A stretch of DNA of 64,000 nt, taken from NCBI GenBank assembly GCA_963708865.1, contig CAVPUC010000002.1:248001-312000 (forward strand), in the 5' to 3' direction. The DNA comes from DAIDKA01 sp963708865 (GTDB taxonomy: Bacteria; Pseudomonadota; Gammaproteobacteria; Steroidobacterales; Steroidobacteraceae). Position 1 is the stretch's first letter. Every line of letters starts with the position of its first letter. The translations under genes and the position numbers were made by a program. Below are positions 28,661 to 37,748 of the stretch, in pieces. The notes below the pieces were generated by a model. That model worked only from the letters and a program-made list of their open reading frames with translations. It was not told the origin of the DNA and ran no database searches.

Positions 28661-31303
28661 ATGCGAAAACACTATCGCTCGTTCATTTTCATCGGTGTCC
28701 TGGCTGTCATGGGGGGGCAGGTGGCCGGTGCCCAAGCGGCGCAGTCACTTTGGTCCGACCCGGCCACCTGGCCCAACGGTAAGGTGCCGGTGGCGGGCGA
28801 CAAGCCGACGATCGGCAAAGACAAGGACGTGGTGCTGGATGTGAGTCCACCGCCGCTGGATGGTTTGTCGATCGATGGCAAGCTGAGCTTCTCGGACGAT
28901 GCGGATCTGGAACTGACCACCGAATGGATCATGCTGCACGGGGAGCTGGCCATCGGCAGCGAAGGACACCCCCACACCCGCAAGGCGACCATCACCCTCA
29001 CCGACCACGTGAAGGGTGAAGACGTGATGGGCGGCATGGGCGACCGCGGCATCATGCTCTCGGGCGGCACGCTGAACCTGCATGGTTCCACCACCAACAC
29101 CTGGAGCAAACTGTCCGCCACCGCTAAGGCCCGCGCCACGTCGATACAGGTGCTGGATGCCTCCGGCTGGCGCGTAGGGGAGGAGATCGTGCTCGCATCC
29201 ACGGACTACAACCCGCGGCAGGCCGAGCGTCGCACCATTGCCGCCATCAGCGGCAACAAGATCACGCTCGACAAGCCGCTCGACTTCATGCACTTCGGCA
29301 AGATCACCTTCAACGTGGATGAGCGCGGCGAAGTGGCCAACCTGACGCGCAACATTAAGATCCAGGCGTCAGAAGATGCGGCGCAGACGTTCTTCGGCGG
29401 CCATATCATGGCGATGCCGTCGAGCCACATGTATGTGGAAGGCGTCGAGCTGAACCGCATGGGCCAGAACCTGACGCTGGCGCGCTATCCGATCCATTGG
29501 CATCTGGTGGGGGATGCCCAAGGGCAGTACATCAAGAACGCCTCCATCCACGACACCTACAACCGCTGCGTGACGATACACGGCACGAATTTCGTGCACG
29601 TGGAGAACAATGTGACCTACAACACCGTGGGGCACTGCTTCTTCCTCGAGGACGGCATCGAGCACGGCAACCAGTTCGTGCACAACCTGGCGATCCAGGT
29701 GAAGTGCCACACTTCCAAGGAGTGTGTCCCGACCAACCTTGCCGCGGCTGGCGAGCGCCCCCCGAGTGCCCCCGGTTCCCCCAGACAGAATGGCCAGCAA
29801 TCCAAGGACGTGCTGCTGCCCTCGGACAACACGGTGTCGGCTTTCTGGATCACCAACCCGGACAACTCCTTCATTGACAACGTGGCCGCCGGTTCCGATG
29901 AGACCGGCTTCTGGTTTTCCCTGCCGATGCATCCGCAAGGCCAGTTCGCCGGCGCCGAGATCAGCAAGACCATCTGGCCACGCCGAACGCCGCTGCGCGC
30001 ATTCAGGGGCAACGTGTCCCATTCCAATTTCGACGGGTTCATGATTGACCGGCACATCAACGAAGACAACACCTTCGGTACGGCCTCCATTCCGTGGCTG
30101 CCGTTGGCGGACCCCAACAATCTGGAGAGCGAAGCGCTGGAGACGCACTTCGAGAACCTGACCAGCTACAAGAACCGCAATAACGGTCTCTGGGGCCGGG
30201 GCGACCTCTACGTCTACAGCAACGCGAAATTTGCCGACAACGCCATTGGCATGACGCAGGCCGCCGGCGACATCGGCACCTCACGGTTCAGCGCACGGCT
30301 GGTTGATTCGCTGGTCGTGGGCGAGACCGAAAATATCGGCAACCCCTCGACGCCCGAGGAAATCGCCTACGGCCGCAGCCTGCCGAAGCCTAAAATTCCG
30401 GATTTTCCCATCCGCGGCTACGAATACTATGACTACCGCGATGATGTGGTGAACACGACATTCGTGAATTTCCAGGACAACAAAGTGCGAAAGACAGGCG
30501 CGCTTTCGTTCCTGCTGTTCACGAGCGCGGGGCTCAGTACCGGAAGCAGCATCAGCGGCGCGAAGTTCGTCAACGCCAAGCCGGTCTATTTCCCGAAATA
30601 CGATTCCCGATTCGATAATGATAACCGCGGCGGCAACCAATATCGGACCCTGTCGATCCACGACCTGGACGGTTCGGTGACCGGCATCCCCGATTCACAC
30701 ATCATGCTCAACGATGGCGAGAACGACAGTGTAGTCACCGACAACACGTGTCAATTCCATCCCACCTGGAACGCCTCGGTGTGCAAAGGTGACATCGGCC
30801 GCCTGAATCTCTCGGACAGCAGAGGCGAGCTTCCAAAAGCGGTCAATCTCGAATCGCGGACCGCCCGGTTCGCCTTGCTGGCGTCGATCGGTGGGAATGC
30901 TTCAAAAGATCCCCTCGTTCAGGCCCAACGTGTCGCTCTGTTTTCTCGTCGTGCTCCGCAGGCGCCCATTGCGCTGGTTCGCAACGGCAAGGAATTCAAG
31001 ATCTCCGGCGACGAGAGCACCGTGAAGGCCGGCACCGAGATTCAGGTCAAGACAGAAAGACCGCAAGTCACTCTCAGCCTGGCTGAAATGCACAAGGGCT
31101 CATGGGTCATCTTTGATTTCCCGGGCTTCGCCAAAGCAGCCTCCGGAACGGAGGTGTCCAGCTTGAACGCATTGCGCCAGGCGAATGAGACTTCCTGGTT
31201 CAGGGACGGTGATGCCCTCTGGGTCAAACTGGTAGCCGGACCTCCGGTCATGCAGATTATTCGTCCAACGGATCTGCAAGCCAGCATAACGGTCAGCCGA
31301 TAA
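28661..31303 (+). CDS. CEMIP/TMEM2-like G8 domain, right-handed beta-helix protein
   Basis: An intact 880-residue secreted protein. A signal peptide (SFIFIGVLAVMGGQVAGAQA) is followed by a G8 domain (residues 29-140: SLWSDPATWPNGKVPVAGDK, LELTTEWIMLHGELAIGSE) with its paired glycines. A right-handed beta-helix follows (about 200-470), with the CEMIP/TMEM2-like segment NRCVTIHGTNFVHVENNVTY and GHCFFLEDGIEHGNQFVHNL, which matches the animal hyaluronidase family in pattern. A C-terminal beta region (residues 690-880) remains unassigned. Animal CEMIP and TMEM2 depolymerise hyaluronan; the bacterial substrate is unknown, perhaps an acidic polysaccharide. It is the only gene of its size here without a frame break. 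Confidence 0.87.
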   Translation: MRKHYRSFIFIGVLAVMGGQVAGAQAAQSLWSDPATWPNGKVPVAGDKPTIGKDKDVVLDVSPPPLDGLSIDGKLSFSDDADLELTTEWIMLHGELAIGSEGHPHTRKATITLTDHVKGEDVMGGMGDRGIMLSGGTLNLHGSTTNTWSKLSATAKARATSIQVLDASGWRVGEEIVLASTDYNPRQAERRTIAAISGNKITLDKPLDFMHFGKITFNVDERGEVANLTRNIKIQASEDAAQTFFGGHIMAMPSSHMYVEGVELNRMGQNLTLARYPIHWHLVGDAQGQYIKNASIHDTYNRCVTIHGTNFVHVENNVTYNTVGHCFFLEDGIEHGNQFVHNLAIQVKCHTSKECVPTNLAAAGERPPSAPGSPRQNGQQSKDVLLPSDNTVSAFWITNPDNSFIDNVAAGSDETGFWFSLPMHPQGQFAGAEISKTIWPRRTPLRAFRGNVSHSNFDGFMIDRHINEDNTFGTASIPWLPLADPNNLESEALETHFENLTSYKNRNNGLWGRGDLYVYSNAKFADNAIGMTQAAGDIGTSRFSARLVDSLVVGETENIGNPSTPEEIAYGRSLPKPKIPDFPIRGYEYYDYRDDVVNTTFVNFQDNKVRKTGALSFLLFTSAGLSTGSSISGAKFVNAKPVYFPKYDSRFDNDNRGGNQYRTLSIHDLDGSVTGIPDSHIMLNDGENDSVVTDNTCQFHPTWNASVCKGDIGRLNLSDSRGELPKAVNLESRTARFALLASIGGNASKDPLVQAQRVALFSRRAPQAPIALVRNGKEFKISGDESTVKAGTEIQVKTERPQVTLSLAEMHKGSWVIFDFPGFAKAASGTEVSSLNALRQANETSWFRDGDALWVKLVAGPPVMQIIRPTDLQASITVSR

Positions 31304-31327
31304 GAAACGGGTCGGTGCAAGCAAGAA

Positions 31328-31351
31328 GCCCCGGAACTTTTGCACCGGGGC
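31328..31351. terminator. Weak hairpin after the G8 gene
   Basis: GCCCCGG and CCGGGGC can pair as a 7-bp stem with a 10-base loop, 25 bases after the G8 stop codon. There is no T-run on the plus strand. It may terminate the G8 transcript weakly or be a chance hairpin in GC-rich DNA. No gene was found in 31304-31570. Confidence 0.35.
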
Positions 31352-31572
31352 ATCTCGCATCGAGCAATGGTAAGGCAAGCCCCTGGATAACGTTGCTGAT
31401 GTGCCCGAGGTATTCCGCGAGGCGCGGCTCTTCGCTCATATCTGTTGAGCTTCAGCAAGTACGCGGTCGCGGAAACTGTCCGGCCGTGCGCGCCGCGTCA
31501 GCACGTCAACTTAGACGCCGAGCAAATCGCGCAATTCCGATCTGTTCGTGTGAATGACTCGATGGAACTGGC

Positions 31573-32197
31573 ACAGCGTTCATCGGCCGCTCCGACGGCC
31601 GCCTGACCGCGCTCAATTCGCAGAACGGCGCGAAGCTGTGGGAGTTCATGACCGATGCGGGCGTGAATACCACCGCGACGACCATTGAGTACCAGGGCAA
31701 GCAGTACGTCGTCGTGCATGCCGGCGGTGGCGTGTTCGCCCAGGGCAAGCGCGGCGATGGCATCTGGATGTTCTCGGGTAGGATTCCCTCGCTCGCGCAG
31801 GCGCTCAGTGGGGGCCGTAGCGGCCTCGGGAGTCCGTCAGCTGCGGCGGCGCTGCCGGTTGCGACCCGCGCGACGAACCCCGAACGGCGCGGAGATCTAT
31901 CGCGCCGCCTGTGTGCCCCGCCATGGGGCGAGCGGCGGCGGCGGGCAGGGGGTGGGGCCTTCGCTCATCAAGGGGCAGAGCCACGATGCCATTCTGGCCA
32001 CCGCCAGTGCCGGCAAGAACAACCTGGCCGCCTTCAAGTCGATCTATCCGGCGGACGAACTCAACGACGTCACGGCGTATATCCAGACTTCGCTGCAGCC
32101 GGCGCAGTGGCGCTGCGCAGGGGCTCGACAGGGACAACTTGGGATCCCAAACCGGCTCCGGGCCGCGGCGCCGCGGCGGTCGCGGGGACGTGGTTGA
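31573..32197 (+). pseudogene. Quinoprotein/cytochrome c remnant (5' truncated)
   Basis: The last 60 or so residues of a PQQ beta-propeller protein (AFIGRSDGRLTALNSQNGAK, LWEFMTDAGVNTT, GVFAQGKRGDGIWMFS) followed, in another frame, by a small cytochrome c domain (QGVGPSLIKGQSHDAIL, YPADELNDVTAYIQTSL). The N-terminal propeller blades are missing, with the remaining match starting abruptly near 31573. The haem motif reads CVPRHG instead of CVPCHG, a single base change. This suggests decay, although sequence error is common in this window. It lies just before the carotenoid oxygenase gene, whose reading frame extends back through it. Confidence 0.72.
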
Positions 32198-32241
32198 GTT
32201 ATCATCGCCCGCCTGCGACCCCTCATTCGTGGAGTACCGTC

Positions 32242-33674
32242 ATGGCCGTCGATTTCAGAGGGCATCCGCTGTTTCCACCGGGCTTCAACAGTCCGACGCG
32301 CTTCGATGCCGACGTGTATGACTGCGAGGTGTGGGGCCAGATTCCCACCGACATCCGCGGCACCTTTTATCGGATGCAGTGCGACTTCGACTACCGCCCG
32401 CCGAAGAACGAATGGCTGACGGGATTCAATGGCGACGGCCACATCAGCCGCTTCCGCTTTCATGATGGCTCGGTGGATTTCAAGGGCCGCTTCGTGCGCA
32501 CCTCGCGCCTGATGGCCGAACGCAAGGAGCGCAAGCGGCTGTTCGGGGTCTACCGCAATCCCTACACCGATGATCCGAGCGTCGCGCACATCAATCGCTC
32601 GGCGGCCAATACGCACACCTACTGGCATGGCGGCAAGCTGTTCGTCCTGAAGGAGGACTCGCTGCCGTACTACGTGGATCCGCATACGCTGGAGACGCTC
32701 GGGGACTGGAACTTCCACGGCAAGTACACCGCGCAGACCATGTCGGCGCATCCGAAGATTGATCCGATGACCGGCGAGATGATTGCCTACGGCTACGAGG
32801 CCAAGGGCATTCTGACCAAGGACATCGCCGTCTACACCATCAATCCGGCCGGCAAGGTCACCAAGGAAGTGTGGCTGCAATCGCCGTACCTCGGCATCAT
32901 CCACGACATCGCCATCACGCAAAAGCACGTGATCATTCCGGTGATCGCGCGCACCTCGAGCCTGGAGCGCCTCAAGTCCGGCGAGCCGATGTGGGAATGG
33001 GATGGGAGTCTGCCGACGATGGTCGGGATCCTGCCGCGCGACGGGGAGGCGAAGGATGTGCGCTGGTTCAAGGGGCCGTCGCGCAATACGCTGCACTTTC
33101 TCAACGCCACCGATCGCGGCAACACCGTGACCATGGAGCTGCCCACCTCCTCCGGTGAGCGCGATGCTTCGCAGATCCGTCGCTGGACGTTCGATCTGGA
33201 TTCCAAGTCGGACGCCTTCCAGGAGGACGTGGTGTCCACGACGCCCGGCGTTCCTGCCGCGCATGGATGATCGCTACCTGTCGCTCGATTATCGCTACGC
33301 TTTCATCAGCAGCCGCGCGCCAGCCGCCGGTGGCGGATCCGAAGGCGAACCCCATGATGGCGGCACGCCAGGTGATGCAGCGCCTGGATGTGACGACCGG
33401 CGACATCAAGCAGTGCGCGGTCGATGGCAAGGTTGCCCTGCAGGAGAGCTGCTTCGTACCGCGCGCGAATTCGAAGAATGAAGGCGACGGTTACCTGATG
33501 ACCATCGCCAGCAATTTCGACACGATGAGCTCGGACATGATCATCACCGATGCCCAGCATCTGGAGGATGGCGTGATCGCGACCGTGAAGCTGCCGTTCC
33601 GGCTGCGCAGCGGCACGCACACCAACTGGTTTCCGCAGTCGGTGCTGCCGCCCATCAAGGATGAGCTGTCATGA
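32242..33674 (+). CDS. Carotenoid/lignostilbene cleavage oxygenase (frame changes near 33255 and 33320)
   Basis: About 477 residues of a retinal-pigment-epithelium-fold Fe(II) dioxygenase. It cleaves an alkene double bond in carotenoids, stilbenes or lignostilbenes to two aldehydes. All four iron-binding histidines are visible: MSAHPKIDP, IIHDIAITQ, NTLHFLNA and SGTHTNWFPQ. Other family marks: RGTFYRMQCDFDY, WLTGFNGDGHISRF and FVLKEDSLPYYVDP. The start is ATG at 32242 (MAVDFRGHPLFPPG). The ATGA overlap with the next small gene indicates coupling. Because the neighbours encode NTF2-like domains and a hydrolase, a lignostilbene-type substrate is more likely than a carotenoid, but this is inference. 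Confidence 0.92.
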
Positions 33675-34000
33675 TCAGCCGCCAATCGGCGGCGCGTTCC
33701 TCGGCGGTGTCGGCATGACCGTCGCCGCGGCGGTGGCATGGCGCTGACACCGCGCGCTGGCGCGCTGTCGTGGGCGACGCCGGCCCTGCCGCTGGCGCTG
33801 TCTGGAATGTATGCCGGAAGGTGACTGGCACGTGGATGATATCTGCGGGCACATGCCGCGCTATGCGCATCCGATTCCATACATGCACGACACGATCGCC
33901 CCCGAACTCGCCGCCCTGGCGGCGCCGATGGACCGACAGTTCGTCGTTGAGAAAATTCGGGCGCTGACCTTCGCACGGCGCCGCATAGGGGGAGTCATGG
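33671..34000 (+). CDS. Small secreted protein, possibly Tat-exported (frame changes)
   Basis: The ATG at 33671 overlaps the stop of the oxygenase gene (ATGA). After a frame change the N-terminus reads GGAFLGGVGMTVAAAVAW, a Tat-like signal with MISRQ in front, though the second Arg is not seen. After another change the core is CLECMPEGDWHVDDICGHMP, RYAHPIPYMHDT and APELAALAAP. Three cysteines and three histidines suggest a metal or redox site. It runs in frame into the start of the next gene, so the boundary near 34000 is a guess. I do not recognise the family, and the gene may be partly wrong. Confidence 0.42.
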
Positions 34001-37000
34001 AGCGTCGTTTTCCGGTTGCGCTCGCGGCGGCCGTGTTGGGTGTGTCCGCCGTCTGCGCGTGATGAGCGCCCAAGCCTGGTGCGCGCCGAAGCGCTTCCGA
34101 CCACGCAGCTTCAGGTCGCCACGCTCGCGGCGAACGTGCAGCTCGCCGAGGACTTCAGCCGCATCGAGAAGCTGCAGCGTGCCTACGGCTACTACGTCGA
34201 CAAGGGGCTTGTGGGAAGACCTCTCGGCAGCTGTTCACGGAAAACGCCGTCGCCAACTATCCGGCCGGGGTGTTCGTCGGCCAGAAGAGCATTCGTGAAC
34301 ACCTGTACTTGAACGTCGGCGGCCACCAGATCGGCGATATCGGTCTGGGCAACGGCCGCCTCTACGACCACATGAACATCCAGCCGGTGGTGCACGTCGA
34401 TGCCGGCGGCATGACCGCGCAGGGGCGCTGGCGCGCATTTGCCATGTTCGGCAGCCCCGGCGGCGGGGCGACCTGGGCGGAGGGCGTGTACGAGATGCAG
34501 TACGCCAAGGAAAACGGCGTCTGGAAAATCAGCAAGCTGGATTACTACTCGGACTTCGGCGCCCCCTACAAGACGGGCTGGGCGGCGCCGCCGCCGCCAG
34601 CTGCCGCTGCCGCGACATCCGCGCCGCAAGCCGCCGGCATCCGCCGGCGCGGCCCGCCGCCCGCTGGCGCACCCGGCCGACAGTCGAACGCAACATGGAG
34701 TGTGAAGGCTTTCCCAAAGCCTGCATCGCGCCGTTTCACTACGGCAATCCGGGCACCACGGCTTCCTCGGACGCCTGGGTGCTGCCGGATGCGGCGGCCC
34801 TCGCCACGGCAGGCGGCGGGTATTCCCCAAGGGGAGCTGGCGACGCGGCTTGCCGATCTGCAGCATCGGATCACGCTCCTGAACGATGCGCAGCAGATCG
34901 AGAACCTGCAGCGCATCTACGGCTATCTACATCGATCGGGCCATGTGGGACCAGGCGGCGGACCTGTTCGCGCCGGATGCGACGATTGAGAGCGGCCAGC
35001 AGGGCGTGTACGTGGGCAAGCGCCGCGTGCGCGCATTCCTGGGACTGTCCGGTCCGCAGGGCCTGAGCTGGGGCTGGATGAACGACCACATGCAGCTGCA
35101 GCCCATCGTGGATGTGGCACCGGACGGACTCACGGCCCGTGCCAGAAGCCGCGAGCTCGATCTGCTCGGGCACGTCGGCGGTCAGGGTCAGTGGATGGAG
35201 GGTGTGTACGAGAACACCTTCGTCAAGCGCCACGGCGTGTGGATGTTCAAGTCACTGCACTTCTATCCGACGTTCATCACCGACTACGACAAAGGCTGGG
35301 CGCAGGATGCGCAGCCGGTGCCGACCGCGAGCACGACGCTTGCCGCCGGATCGGCCGCCCACCGAGGTCTACGCCATCTACCCGACGGCGCATGTGCCAC
35401 CGTTCCATTACCCCAATCCGGTCAGCGGCGAGATGGCGCATTACCCGCCGGTGGGGGGACCCGACTCCGGCTGTCGCTGCGGCGGCCCTGGCCGTGCCGG
35501 GCGGACGCTTCACGGCCCGGCCCGTCGCGAATGTGGACACGGCGCTCACCCAGGCGCGGCACGGTATTGATCGGGTCAAGGGCTATTACGAGATCGAGAA
35601 TCTCGAGAGCGCCTACGGCTACTACCTCGACAAGAATCTGTGGAACGATCTGGCCAATCTGTTCAGCGTCGATGGCTCCATGGAGCTCGCGCAGCGCGGC
35701 GCCTACGATGGCCGCGAACACGTGCGCGCCTTCTTGCTGAAGGTGTTCGGTCGGGGCAGTGAAGGACCGGTCGCCGGACCGGCTCGGCAATCACATGCAG
35801 CTGCAGCCGGTGATCGATATCGCCCCCGATGGCAAGTCCGCCAAAATCCGCATCCGCATGTTCCAGCAGATGAGCTTCGGTCCGCGCGCCTCGGTCGGTG
35901 CGGCCGTGTACGAAAACACGGCGGTGCTGGAGGATGGCAAGTGGAAGCTGCGCGATGACCACACCTACAACACCCTGGCGGCCGGCTACGACGGCGGCTG
36001 GGTGCGCTCGGCCAATGCCGCCACGCCCGGGCCGGACAAGGAGCTGCCGCCGGATCGTCCGCCGAGCCTACAAGTTCCAGATGTTCCCGGTGGTGTACGA
36101 CATGCCGTTCCACTATGCGAATCCGGTGACGGGAAACACCACCCTGCCGCACATCGTCGATGGCGCGACGCCGCCTCCCGGAACGATCATTCCGGTGGCG
36201 ACCCCGGCGCCGGCGGCAGGCGGCGGGGGCCGTGCGGGCGGCGCCGGTGCCGCGGGGGCGCCGCCGCCGCCCGCCGCGCCGGTGACGCCGGTGCAGGGAC
36301 CGCATCCGGCCGGTATGCCCGACGACATTGCCGGCATCATCCGCGGCATCGGCCCCAAGATCGACACCGTGCGTACCGGCAAGCTGTACGAACCCCTGCA
36401 GCAGCGCGAGCCGTACACCGACGCCGTCGTCACTCGCGATGTGGCGTACGGGCCGGCGCCGCGCAACACCGCGGATATCTTCATTCCCCTCAAGCGCGGC
36501 CCGCGCAAGCCGGTGGTGGTGTTCGTGTACGGCGGCGGCTTTGCCGGGGGCGCCAAGCACACGCCCGGCTCACCGTTCTACGACAACATCGGCCGCTGGG
36601 CGGCGGCCCACGATCTGGTGGGTGTCACGGCCAATTACCGGCTGGCGCCGCAATCGCAGTGGCCCTCGGGCATCGAGGACATGACGGCGCTGGTGGCCTG
36701 GGTCAAGGCGCATATCGGCGAGTACGGCGGTGATCCGCAGCGCATCTTCCTATGGGGCCATTCCTCGGGCGGCGCGCACGTCGCCGACTATCTGGCGCAC
36801 CGCGCACTCACCCACCAGGACCCCGGCGTCGCGGGCGCCATCCTCATGTCGGCAGCCGTCTACGACCTGGGTCACGAGACTTCGATCTGGAAGGCCTACT
36901 ACGGAGAGGATCCGAGCAGGTACGCCGACCGAGTCCTCGCTGCCCGGATTGGTGAAATCGCGCACGCCGCTGCTGGTCAGCGATGCTGACCTTGATCCGG

Positions 37001-37212
37001 AAAACTTCCAGATGCAGGCGGATGAGCTCACCCGGGCGCGCCAGGCGGCCGGCCGGCCGGTCGAGCGGCTGCATGTACCCGGGCACTCGCACCTGTCGGA
37101 GGCCTATGCGATCGGAACGGCGGATGATTCCGTGTCGGGTCCGGTGCTGAGTTTCATCCGCGCCCACAGCCGCAAGGCACCCCCCCACGAAACCCTAGAC
37201 GGAGCGTTCTGA
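33997..37212 (+). CDS. Three NTF2-like (SnoaL_4) domains fused to an alpha/beta hydrolase (many frame changes)
   Basis: About 1070 residues if the breaks are repaired. Signal peptide (RRFPVALAAAVLGVSAVC). Domain 1: EDFSRIEKLQRAYGYYVDKG, NGRLYDHMNIQPVVHVDA, WAEGVYEMQYAKENGVWKIS. Domain 2: QQIENLQRIYGY, WMNDHMQLQPIVDVAPDG, MEGVYENTFVKRHGVWMF. Domain 3: YYEIENLESAYGYYLDKNLW, NHMQLQPVIDIAPDGK. Each ends with an FHYxNPV-type linker (IAPFHYGNPG, VPPFHYPNPV, MPFHYANPV). A Gly/Pro/Ala linker then joins, with no stop and no frame change, an alpha/beta hydrolase (FVYGGGFAGGAKH oxyanion loop, GHSSGGAH nucleophile Ser, DADLDPE, PGHSHLSEAYA His). About ten frame changes. Next to the stilbene-type oxygenase, the domains resemble LsdE/LdpA-like lyases. 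Confidence 0.8.
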
Positions 37213-37574
37213 TGTGGAAGAAGCAGTGGCCGACCATGCTGGTGGCCGCCTTGATGCTCGCGCCTTTGCAGCTCAGTGCACAGGACGCCGATACCATCGC
37301 CGATGTGCGTTGTGTCGCGGTCGGCGTTCGCTCCGCCGAAAAACCCGATTCGCACCTGAAATCCACCGGCACCTTGCTGGTGCTGTACTACATCGGCCGG
37401 TTGGATGGCCGCAATCCGACGCTCGATATCGAAAAGCTGCTGACCGAACAGGTCGCCAAGATGACCGATGCCGACTATGCGACCGAGGCCGCCCGCTGCA
37501 GCAAGGATCTGACGCAGAAGGGCGCGCAGATCACCCGCCTCGGGGAAGATATGCAAAAGCATTTCAATCACTGA
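37212..37574 (+). CDS. Hypothetical secreted protein
   Basis: A 120-residue protein with a signal peptide (WPTMLVAALMLAPLQLSAQ, cleavage near LSAQD). The mature part has two cysteines (VRCVAVGVR and AARCSKDL), and helices VLYYIGRLDGRNPTLDIEK and VAKMTDADYATEAAR. I do not recognise a family. The ATG overlaps the stop of the hydrolase fusion (TGATG), so the gene is coupled to it and may help the same pathway. It ends 174 bases before the TonB receptor gene. Confidence 0.68.
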   Translation: MWKKQWPTMLVAALMLAPLQLSAQDADTIADVRCVAVGVRSAEKPDSHLKSTGTLLVLYYIGRLDGRNPTLDIEKLLTEQVAKMTDADYATEAARCSKDLTQKGAQITRLGEDMQKHFNH

Positions 37575-37673
37575 AGACGCATCGCCTTGTGCCGTTTGCT
37601 CATCCTGCTTTTGCGGATCATTACGACGTCGCGTGGGATCCCATATCGTTGGCAGTTTCGATCGTGGTGCTTA

Positions 37674-37702
37674 TTGCAGGCACTTTGCGTTCCGGGCACA
37701 AT
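37674..37702 (+). promoter_or_regulatory. Possible promoter for the TonB receptor
   Basis: TTGCAG at 37674-37679 and CACAAT at 37697-37702 are separated by 17 bases. They match the sigma-70 boxes at only 3 and 4 of 6 positions, so this is weak evidence. The spot lies 47 bases before the TonB receptor start. Confidence 0.25.
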
Positions 37703-37748
37703 TTATTACAAGAACGAAATCACTGACCGATCAAGAATCGTAGTTTAA

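Noticed and set aside
32044..33264. Minus-strand open frame of 406 codons
   Set aside because: Antisense to the carotenoid oxygenase, which has all its iron ligands.
31648..33270. One oxygenase starting at 31648
   Set aside because: The first 198 residues are the quinoprotein remnant read in frame; the oxygenase family begins at MAVDFRG.
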